Positions 32,256 through 42,600 of a DNA stretch of 64,000 nucleotides are shown piece by piece. The position numbers and the translations under genes were made by a program. The notes beneath the pieces were generated by a model. It ran no database searches. It was not told the origin of the DNA and saw only the letters and a program-made list of their open reading frames with translations. Where the stretch lies: contig JAKEKT010000020.1 of NCBI GenBank assembly GCA_021495925.1, positions 186,001 to 250,000 on the forward strand, in the 5' to 3' direction. The DNA is from Diplodia intermedia (taxonomy: Eukaryota; Ascomycota; Dothideomycetes; Botryosphaeriales; Botryosphaeriaceae). Each line of letters begins with the position of its first letter. The stretch's first letter is position 1.

Positions 32256-34402
32256 TCATCTCAGACCGTTGCTGTTCGCCACACCCACCCACCCGTACTC
32301 CTTGCTTTCACTCTTCCAGTACTCCTTCCCGGCCGGGAACTCGCCCTCGTCCTGCTTCTGCCTGAACAGCTGGTCGACCAGCTCCTTCCGCCTGTCCATG
32401 CCTTCGCGCACCGTCAGGCTGAACTCGAACGGCACCGGCTTTGCGATGAGGAGATGAGTGTAGTCGAGCGTGGGATCGACCTTCTTGGCAGCCTTCTTGC
32501 TCGCTTCCACCGCCGCTGCCGCTGCAGCGGCCGTCCTCTGCTCCTGTTCCCAAATCTCATGCGCCTCGGCGTCGGCCTTCTTGATCGGCCACGCGCCAGG
32601 AGCCTTCGTTTCGGTTGGACTGGTCAGCAGTGGGTGTGTCTCGGGTGCGGCAGCGGCAGCGGCATATTCAGTCGCCGTCGCGACCTTAGACTCGTCGTCG
32701 GGCGAGGGTGAGCCGATGACGCTATCCTTGCGCTCTTGCTCAACACCAGCGCTGAGCTCCTCATTCGAGATGCTGGCCTTCTCGTTAAGGTAAGCACTGC
32801 CGACAGGGGAGGACGGCGCGGCTTCAGGAGTGGGCGTCTTCTTCTTGATATCGAACAGCCAGGCCAACGCGCCAAGGCCGATCAGCAGGTCCTCGTCGGC
32901 GACCTGTTGCCCCTGGCACAGACGCCGCCCGTAGCCAAACTGCGTGATGTTGATGATGCTCGGGTGCTCCGTCAGCGGCTCGCGGTAAACGGGCGACTTG
33001 GGGTCCAGCCAGCGCATCGGGTTGAAGGTGTCCGGGTCCGGGAAGAGTTCCGGGTCACGGGCGATTCCCCTGTTTAAGATGTTTAGCGGATTGTTTCTAA
33101 AATCACGACGATAGCATCAGGAACTTACCACTCGAGGGGATGCATGACACTGCCAGCGGGAATGTGGTAGCCGTTGTACTCGTCGTCCTGGATCAAGAAG
33201 TGCGGGATGCCGGTCGGGACCGGAGGGCGCCAGCGCATCACCTCGCGAATGAAGGCGCGGAGAACGGGCAGGTTGGGACGGTCCTCGGCACGCGGGAGCC
33301 GGTCGCCGCAAACCCGGTCCAGCTCCTCGTGCAGGATGTGCAGGTACTGAGGATAGTGGCACATAGCAAGGCAGAAGGTTTGCATGGGGGCGGCTATAGT
33401 AAGGGCGCCGGCAATACCATGCATGCCCACACAGAAAGCGCCCTCGAGGTCGTAGGAGAACTCCCACTTATTCCAAGTACCGAGGAGGATCTTCATCCAG
33501 CTGGGCGCGGCGCGCTTCTCGGCCATGTCTTGCTTCACCTGGTTCTGCATGATCTCGAACCACCTACGTTCAGTCCGCTGTCTCTTGCGCTCCCATGCCT
33601 TGGCTGGCGAGATCCAGTCGGGCAGATTCATGAGGAAGGGGAGTTTGTTGGCGAGGTGGCCGGTAGGCGAGACCGAGATTAGTAGCTCACGTGCGCGCTG
33701 CTTGAGCTCGTCACTGGCCTCAGCGTGGCCCCATGCCAGCCTGCAGGTAACGCGGGAGATGAAGGACTCGAGCGCATGGTTGTAGTTGTGTGGCTCTTCG
33801 ACAAGCTCCTTCAGCAGACGGATCGACTCAAGCTCGGGGTAGTGGTAGAAGGTGTTTAGCTTCGCTTCGCGCATTATATATGTCGCGACCTTGCGCTGAC
33901 GCGACCAGTGGGCTATGGGCCATCAGCCTTGGTGGATGAATGGAGTGGAGGTTTCTTTGACTCACGGTTCTTGCTCATCAACGGCAGGTATTCGGCGCTG
34001 GTGCGGTTGTCGTGAAGAAGCGCAGGAATGTGAGGGCGGTCGGAGTAGATGGCGGCCTTCTTGGACAGAAGATCGCGTGCGATCTGGTCGGTTGAAATCC
34101 AGACATGGTTGCTGCCAGCCAGGTTGACCTGGTAGAGCGGGCCGTACTCCTTGGACCAGTCGTAAAACTTGATGTAGCTGTTCTGCTCCGGGACGTCAGG
34201 CACGGAGCCAAGGACGGGATAGCCTGCAGATCTTGTCAATATGGAAAGCTTGAGTTTGCTCGAACGGGCCGGACCGACCTTTAGGTCCAGGGAGAGGCTT
34301 GAGGCCCTTGGGGATCTTGGGCTTTGCAGGGAAAAAGACGGTCTTGATCAATGCAGCCACAGCGACAACGCCAAGAGCAGCAAGCAGCACGAGAAGAGCC
34401 AT
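32256..34402 (-). CDS. Cytochrome P450 monooxygenase with extended C-terminus
   Basis: This is a microsomal-type P450. Four exons: 34402-34279, 34223-33966, 33912-33129 and 33069-32256, all with in-phase joins, encoding 659 residues. The N-terminal anchor MALLVLLAALGVVAVAALI is followed by the hinge LKPLPGPKGYPVLGS. Conserved elements are HWSRQRK (C-helix Trp/Arg), the I-helix GIAGALTIA (AGALT at 295-299), EVMR as the ExxR motif (351-354), the PERF-like DPDTFNPMRW, and the heme loop FGYGRRLCQGQ with ligand Cys440. The I-helix has Leu where the usual acidic residue stands, while the Thr is kept. After helix L (LLIGLGALAWLFDI) comes an insertion of about 145 residues rich in Ala, Glu, Ser and Lys, then the expected last strands (YTHLLIAKPVPFEFSLTVR). 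This makes the protein about 150 residues longer than most. Substrate and CYP family are not assigned. No biosynthetic core enzyme is nearby. Confidence 0.9.
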
Positions 34403-35567
34403 GGTGGAAGAGAAGGATAGGCGTTGCGCCCAGAGGATGGGACAAAGTTAAAACCAGGCAGGGCAGGGGGAGGTGCTGTAACTAGGCGACACAAGGGAGA
34501 TGGAAGCGTAATGGATTGATTATATGGACGGGCGGGAAGAGATGGGGGAGGGCATGTGACGCACGTGGAGCGAAGCAGCGGATTGTATAAATACGGCAAC
34601 CGCCTGGGTGGCGCGGACATGCGGCAAGGCCCAAGAGCTTGGAGGGATGCGGGCGCGCTCATTCGGGGCCATGGCATGGTTGTCTCGTCAAAGTCTCACC
34701 TGTTCGGGGAAGCGCCGCGGTGGGCAGGGCATACAGGGCGAGCAAGGCCCTCGCATCACTTCAGCTTAGAGCAGGCACTCCGCCCCACGACCCGAAGTCC
34801 GGGCTTGCTGGCAGGCGCAGAGCATCTGCGCTGAGTGAGAGGATCTGCAGGTGCGGCAGGGGTGCGCACGACGACGATCTGATGGCCCGACGAAGCAGAT
34901 GTTTCAGTCAGCGCTTGGAGCCGTTGCGTGTCACGGCGGGCTGCACTCCAAGTGCCGACATGCTACTTTAGCGGGGCCAGCACCGCTGCGTAGTACGTAG
35001 GAGAGCGCGCCATGTGGACGGTGGCGGGCGCAGCGCTGGTGGTGATGGCGGACGGTGCTTTCGCGCTGCCAATTCTTGGCTCGTAGTCGGCGCCGCAGCC
35101 GTGGGAAAATGATGGCGGGAGGGTTGCTGGCCGTCAGGCCCTGCGGTCGACTGCCTGCCTGCTAGCGCTCTGCTAGCGAGCGGCGCTAGTCCCGACGCGG
35201 TCTAGCCCGTTGCGGAGAGCCGACAGCCCAACTCCGGCTCGCGCGCCTTCTGACAACCTCACCCATCCATCGCTTCTGTCCCGCGCTTGCTTGCCTTGCC
35301 AACCACTCTTCGGCCGACGCCTTCCGAGTCCCTCGTCTGCCTGGAGCTCTTTGCTGCGCCTATTCATAGCCACCACCTCTGGCGTCATCTCCCGGCCACC
35401 CAAGTCAGCAGTCTCGACATCTTCAGCCGCCTGTTCCCCTGGCTATGTGCTTCATATCGCTCGCCCTTTCGTGCTATAGAGCGCGCTCAGCGCCTGCTAA
35501 CGAAGCAGCTCCCCGTTTCTTCCAATTGGCTTGCACACGTGCCTGCTGATCGCCTCCATTCTCCGAG
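34403..35567. other. Intergenic upstream of the P450 gene
   Basis: It contains the P450 promoter on the left. From about 35200 the plus strand is pyrimidine-rich with many ctt/cct blocks, as in the 5' leader of a plus-strand transcript. No independent gene is supported. Confidence 0.45.
34586..34594 (-). promoter_or_regulatory. TATA-like element of the P450 gene
   Basis: The plus strand reads tataaatac, so the minus strand carries a TATTTATA element about 185 bases upstream of the P450 start codon. It is a plausible core promoter element; the opposite orientation is equally possible. Confidence 0.35.
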
Positions 35568-36668
35568 ATGAGAACAGCACTCTATCGCCCGAAGTTCCTG
35601 CACCCGCAGCACCCGACAATCGACTTCGGCCGAGCTCGTGGGCTCGGTGGTGGCTTTCATGCTGCCAATATCTGCCATACCTACTCTTCGACCTCCGCGG
35701 AGTTAATGCGCGGAATCTAACCCAGCTCAGACTTCGCTACCGGACGGGAGCGTACATCTGCCCGTCCGCCACTCGACCATCTTCCAGCCCCCGCGGGGCT
35801 TGAGCTTGCTCCTCAATTGGAAACTACTGCCCGCCCTACCGCTTCACCTTCTGTACCGGCCCAGCCATGCGTCACGCCGGCCTACGCCACGGGCTTCATA
35901 TACTCTAATCCGCTAACCCGGCTACCCACCCGTGAGGCTGAAGAGGTGACCAGCCCTGTCAAAAGGTCTGAGAGCTCACGCCCCTTGGTCAATTTACGTC
36001 AATCTGAGCGTTTCGCTGGTCTCTGTGCCAAGTCATGCACGTATCAAGGTCAAGGCTGCCGCATCCTACGGATCCCCTCAGCTGGACTTAGCAGCTCCCG
36101 CTTGCCTAGATCTGGAGGAACCAGCCAATTATTTACCTCCCACTGACCCCTTGATGCAGACTGCTGCTCAGAATTTTTCCAGTCCAGACTCACTGACAGC
36201 TGTACCATCGCCACATCCAGAGGGCAACCGGTGAGGAGCTCCCACTCATATCTTTGAATCTGGAACAGGGTTCACTATGTCCCCCTTGCATCCGACACAC
36301 TCAGGATAGGCTGGCCCCGCTTTTTAAACTCAACTCTGGACTGTGTCGTGCCTAACAGGTGAATACCGAGAGTCAGGTTCTTTCTGATTGTCAGCATCTG
36401 ACCACGTGGGGCTACTCAAAAGTGTCTCGTGAGGTTCACACCAGCTGTGGAGCACTTTCAGCTTCTAGGTTCAACCTGCAGCATCGCGAGTGTTCTAGCC
36501 TGTCTTAGGATTACCCGGTCGGTAAGTGAGAGCTCAATGCTGAACTAACGGCATGTCAACGTCTTTGCTCGATAGGCGTTTCGTTCCTATGCATTCTACA
36601 CTCGCTATCTTTGGTGGTGCTGTTCTCCGCAATTACGTGGCAGAAGTCGGCTCATGCCGCTGGTCTAG
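35568..36668 (+). CDS. Possible multi-exon gene of unknown function
   Basis: This is a tentative model. A pyrimidine-rich leader precedes an ATG at 35568. Six open segments can be joined in phase: 35568-35646, 35731-35965, 36033-36230, 36305-36358, 36482-36521 and 36576-36668, giving 232 residues. The donors are GTGGTG, GTCTGA, GTGAGG, GTGAAT and GTAAGT; the last intron is the best, with GCTGAACTAAC before GATAG. The second acceptor is AAG. The third segment (residues around LDLEEPANYLPPTDPLMQ) reads like disordered protein, and I recognise no domain. An alternative frame (36611-37003) overlaps the end. The model involved many free choices, so it could be wrong in whole or part. Confidence 0.25.
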
Positions 36669-39603
36669 AGCAGCTTATCAACAACGGAACCCAAAGCTGC
36701 AAGGAGTTACTAGACTTGGCCAAGCTTTTGCGGGGACCACCGGGAATTCTCGTTGGTCGCGGTAGATCCATGAGCCCAGCATTGGCATTGTCGTGGCCGG
36801 TTGCCCAGACAATAGCAGCGTCTCCCCCGCTTCGACTTTGCGCCTACCTTTTCGCAAACAGACGGAAATTCCATGGATATCTGAAAACTCAAAAAGGCTC
36901 AAATGAGCCACGTGACCATCATTCGGGCTCTCGCCGCCGGGTTAACGGGGAGCGGCCGGCCGATACGTCTCGCCGAAACATAATGTCTGCCATCGTATCA
37001 TGAGCTGACATATAGCCTGCATATGCGAGACCGAAATGGCATCGCCCGGGACAGTTCTAGAGCCGGGCCGCTCGAAAAGTCACCCTTACTGATCCGGTCA
37101 GCATATCGCCACTCGGAACTTATCTTTAGCAGACGCTGACAGCATCTCTTGGTCCGGAGTGCTGACTTGTCGATCGTCAGGGACGATGACTAGATGGCCG
37201 CACGGAAGGTGATGATTATACTCGCGTCGGTCTGCGACGGAGAGCACAGCCACACACGCCGTCTCCTCAGCTTCTGGGTCCCGAAGGTGCCGATAAGCCT
37301 GCGCTTTAAAGTTATCTCCGGTATCTTTTTTTTTTTCGGACTGCGGAGAAGGTTTGCGCACGTGCGGTACTACCATTGGAATTCCCCGACGCGGCGCAGC
37401 CTTGCATGTTGCAGGTGCTGCACCCTTTCTTCTCTTTGCTTTCTTTCTTTTTTTTTTTTGCTTTTTTCTGCCGATGCTCTTGGATATCTCGCGTGGCTGC
37501 GAGGTGGCTTGCAAGCTTACTGCTACCACTCGCTGTCCGGAACGGTAGAGGCCCGAAAATCCGAGCCCCGAGTACTCGCGCCAGCCTTTTGGTCATCGGC
37601 ACTCATGTTGATAGACGGTTCGTGATGGCGCGATTTTGTGGGGACGCTTATGGAAAGCCGGTCGATCGGTTCGGGACTTGAGGGTCTTGGTGGGGGGTAA
37701 GCGCTGAGTGAGTGGGTCTTTGGCCACGCGACCGATCAGCAATCTGGAGGATTTTGACGGGCGCCCGCCTCGGCATTCGTAGTATGTACTGCAGCGTCGA
37801 TGAGTGAGTGTATTGGGTCGGGAAGTCGTGATCTGAGTTCGTGGAGATCGATCATCGCGTCGAATGCTCCTCTGGAAATAACTTCCCCGTCGTAACCTAA
37901 ACCACCTCCATCCACCTCTTACAGCAATGTCCCTTGTTTTCTCACGGATGAGCTCGTCACACTGTGGTACAACCGGAGTACTAGACCTGAATAAGGCCCG
38001 CGTACTTCATTCGGTGCCGAATCTAGAGAAGCTTACTGCTTGGAAGATTACGCGGGTCTCCTCCAGGAAAGGCGTCCAGCATGGGTAGAAATGACGTACC
38101 GATATTTCATCTGATCCGCTCTATTAGGCCGATGATTGGCAGGAGCGAGCCATCAGGCCGTATCCGAGGTGTCACTGATGTTCCACCTACGCAGCTTATT
38201 GAACATATCAGGCGTGCAGGTTCCATGCACAAATGAATGATGTATTGGAATACCAAGATGCAGCCGCGCTGGAAAAAAAAGTCTTCGACTTCCAATTTCA
38301 AAGCACGAGGGGTCATCATCGCGGCAGCCCGTAGGATGTTCGAGCATCCTAGAATATTATATTCGACCGCGGGCGGTTGAATCCAGTATATAGGCGCGTT
38401 TACCCGTATAAAAAACCCACATCTGTCCGGAAATTGAGAGTCCAACTACACACATAAGACGTAATGTCTCTGTGAAATAGACTTGGATGGGCTCGATCCT
38501 TCCATGTTCCGCCGTGTCATCGTCAATCCCGTTTGCCACGCGGCGCCAGGCTCCCGGGCTCGTGGCTATCGGAGATCATTTTCAACTGACGACATGTTCT
38601 CTAAACTATTGACAAAAAGTAGCCGTTATATTACAAACGGTAAACAACACTGAGACGAACGAACATCATTTCAAAAACTTTTTTATTTCAACATTTCCCT
38701 AAAAGCTACACCATGATTCCACCTCGTCCTCCAGCAGCCGTACCAAGGGCGCGTGCCCAGCACAATCATTCCCTCCCCTCCCGCACATCGTCTTCTTCCT
38801 TCTGCGCCGGCTCTTTATCATCAACAAACAACAATGGGTATTGTCCCTCTTCTCGACGCCCGAACCCTTTCAATCGCGAACGCCACTCAGCACAGTCCAA
38901 CAAGCAAAAACAAAGATAGCCTCCTTTCCAGCCGTCCCGTCCAGTCCCACATCCAGCATGGTCCAAAGAAACGCAACAGAGCTATGTTACTTAGAAAAGA
39001 GGAAAAAGTAGATGAGGAAGGAAATAAGGAAAAAGAAGACCACAACAGCAGCTGCGTATTAAAAAAAGGTCTTATTAAAGTATCCCTCCTCGTCAACTCC
39101 GACTTCTGCAATCTCAAACGTATAGTGGGGGAGTAATTCTGGCATCGACCGTCTCGTCGTCAAGGGTCCTTTTTTTTCCGGTGAGGGAGGGGTTTGTATA
39201 ATGTGTGTGCGTGATCCAATCTGTACATCAAAACTTCGTGTCTGTCGTGACGGGGGGTATGTAGAGGTCTGGGTATTGTGATGCGAAAACGGGTGCGGAT
39301 GTGTGAAAGGGTATATGAGGGGCTTGCGCCCTGTAGGTGAAGGTGCCAATCTTTGAACAAGCAACAACAACAGTTAAAGCCGCCCGTGGTTCGCAGTTGC
39401 CTGGCGTGTAAACATGAGATGAATCGTAAGACAGAGAGCCGATCGAACAGGAGCCAGCCGTGACGACAATATGAAATCGCTAAAACGCAGCAAACAAAAA
39501 GTGAACATGCAGTGGGGGAAAAAAGAAGAGTGAAAGTGAGATGAAACCTCACAGACCGATTGTGAGACAGTTGGCGGGACCGTGTGTTGCAGCATTTGAC
39601 AAA
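36669..39603. other. Gene-poor region with homopolymer tracts
   Basis: No supported gene. T-runs at about 37327 and 37448 and mixed short frames are seen. The right part (38650-39603) lies 3' of the large methyltransferase-like gene and probably includes its 3' UTR. A CACGTG box occurs near 36910. Confidence 0.5.
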
Positions 39604-42600
39604 TCAAACACTGACGGTCCGCCTCCTCGTAACGGTCGGCTTCTGTGCGTAACAGATGAGCAATCGGAAGCTCGTCTGCCTCTTCTCGCACTCATGCAGT
39701 AACGTCTCGTCCGACCAGATGTTCTGGTTCAGGTCGTCATCAGGTTGCAAAACCATGCTCTCGTAGCACCTAGAGTACCACCAGCGGCCAACACGCGCAA
39801 CCATCTTCGCCATGTCGTCATCCGCGGAGCTCTCCTTGCCCAAAGTGGCAGTGCGATCACCAAACCGGGCTTGCATTGGCATCCCGTTTGTGGAAGGGTT
39901 GCTGCCGCCGGATTGATTTGTCAGGTCGACGCTCTTGGGCATCTTGCCGGCGGCTGGCACTCCAACGATGCAACGGCTCAGGTTTTCAAATCCGCGGCGT
40001 CCGATCAAGCGCTGGAAGGCGTCGCTGGCGTTCATGAGGCAAACCTCAGGGTCGGTGCTTTGCATGCGCATCTTCAAGTCCCTAACAGTTCTTCTCGCTC
40101 TGTTGCCCATGTTGACAAGGTCCAGATCCACAACGCTGACTTCCAGGTGACCGCCCGGGCGAAGCACACGTTTGCACTCGGAGATCGCGGAGCGATACAC
40201 ATGCTCGGGAGCAGCAGCCGGGAAGCGGAAGACGACGGCAGCGAAGAAACCCTTCGGGAATGGGAAAGGAGCAAGGAGATCGGGGTGGTGGATCTGGCGA
40301 TAATTGGGTGCAGGAGAGACAGGGCCAGACTGCCCCGAAGAGTTGGCAGGTGTGGGGCTGATATAGTACACTTGGGCTGTAGGGTAGGTAAGAGCGCAAT
40401 AGTAGGACCAGTCTGATCGTTGGTTAGCAATCTTGACGCTGAGAATGAGTCCAGTGTTGAGATACGTACCTTGTCCAAGGCCGTCGAGAACCAAGATACG
40501 GTCTTCGACGCTGTTCTTAAGCTCGAAATGGGCCGGACTGAACAACACTCTCCCAAACGACAGCCACTTGCTGACCATCAAAGCACCATGCCTGAGTTGC
40601 GCCATTGACACTGCTCCTTCCCTGGTGTTTTCCGCTACTTCGATCAACCGGGAATCGCGGAAGTGAACGCGCTTTCCGGACTCCGCTTGAGCTTGACGCA
40701 TGTTGGATTGTGGGAGCTCAGCCGCCTGCTCTGGCGATGCTTGGACAACCGGCTGCACAGGCTCTTGCTGAATAGGACTCACACTCAGGCGCATGGACGG
40801 AAGGCTAAGCCTGCCTGTGTGCGGGTCATTCAGGTCGATATCCCGACCCGTTTCTTCGGAGGGAAAATCAGAAGTGGTACCTGCAGAGGAGGGTGTCGCT
40901 AGTGATTGAAACGCGGCAAGGAGGCGAGAGCGGCGCAAGTGCACGGACGCTGCAGTAGAGTTCCGGACCTGGACGGAAGTCCGGGGTGAGATGTCCTCTT
41001 CGAAGACAGTGGTCCGATCACCAGCGTCTCCGAGCTGAAGAGGTCGTTGCTCCTGCATGGCAGTGCTAGTCCGAGATCGACGCCTGACGGAGCGATCTCT
41101 CCGTTTGGTCGCGTGGGACTCTGGCGATGAAAGGACTTCGTCAATCAGATCGTCGTATTCGTTCCACACCTCATCTTCCAGCGGCGGGGCATTGGGTGCA
41201 GGAATGACGGCGGTTGACTGCGGGAAGCTGGAGTTGCCAGAGCTGCTCGTATAAGAAAGTTCGGAGTATTTGCGGGGTGGGAAAGAGAAGAACTCTGGAG
41301 CCGCATGGATGTTCTCGTCCGGAGTTGAAGCTGACCCGGCGAACAGGGGCTGTGGCATGGCATCCTGGGCGAACGGTGGCGAAACAGTTTCGGCGGCGGG
41401 AGCATCTTGTTCTTCGAGCGACACATCCTGCGGCATCTGCTCTGGGAAAGTTGCGGTTGCGGGAGAAGGCAGAGCAGGAACGAATGGGCGAGAGAAGGAG
41501 TTGATGGACAAGTTCCGCTGGCGGTCTCGTGTTGAGATAACCTGCGGAATACGTCCGACCTGCGGGAGTCGACTAGGACGTGACGGCAGATTCGGTTCAC
41601 GTTCAGCCTTTTGCTCAGGCTCGGCCTCTCGAGGGCGTGGAACTGGAAGAGGAGCAGGCTGCGCCGTCTGAACATCGATCGGCGTAGCGGCCGGTGCTGG
41701 ACGAGAATCTTTGGCCCCAGAAATCTCGGCATTCCGCAAGAACACCTTTGGTGACGCTGGCCTTGGTATCTCGGCAAAGGGCCGACTAAGCACTGGAGGA
41801 GAGGGAAGGAGAATAGAGTTCCCGTGCTTTCTGGATGAGACGCTGCCACGGTAGAGCGACGGTGGCCGAGAGCCGGAAGACTCGTAGCCGAGCCTCTCCG
41901 CCTCTTCCATGAGCCTCTCAAGGTAATCCAGATCGACTTCGTCTTGTGCATCATCCAATGCATAGTGTGCAACCGCCCTCGAGGGGATGGGACCGGATAT
42001 GGCTGGAGGCATTTGCTGCACTGGTGGCGTTTGGGGCTTAGGCTCGTGTTTCGGTGCCGATTGAGCCCGCTGGAAGAAATTCCACCGTCGGGCCGGCTTG
42101 CTCTCGGGCTCTTTCTTCTTTTTCAGCTTGTTGTCCTGCTTTGCACGGGCCGGATCCCCTGAAGCCGAGGTCGCTGTCGTAGTTTGGCCATAGAACTGAG
42201 CAGACGCCGTGCCGTACTGAGATGAAGACGGGAACAAGTTGACGGATAGGTTGGAGTCGCTGCTGCTGGGACGGCGAATTGTGCCTGGCAAACCTCCGAC
42301 CCTGAAAGGCGACGTTCCACGACCAGGATCGGCCAAAGCAGAGGGTAACAGCGTTGGCTTGTTATTATCAGCACTTGGGCGCCCCGAACGTGACACCGAT
42401 ACTGAAGAGTCATTGCGAGAGCCTGCGCTAGGGCGTTCCTTCGTTGAACCCAAGCTGCTGGCGCTAAGGTCCGCTTCTGAGTTGGCGCCTACGCTCGAGG
42501 TTGCACCACTGCCTTCTCCGCGCAATATCTTCGGATTCAGACGATCCCTTAGAAAGCCATCCATCTCCGGTTCACTCTTCAAACTACTCTTCCTGCTTGC

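Noticed and set aside
36611..37003. Plus-strand frame of 130 codons (ITWQKSAHAAGLEQLINN region)
   Set aside because: It looks protein-like in part but overlaps the tentative gene in another frame and has no known domain; kept only as an alternative end of that model.
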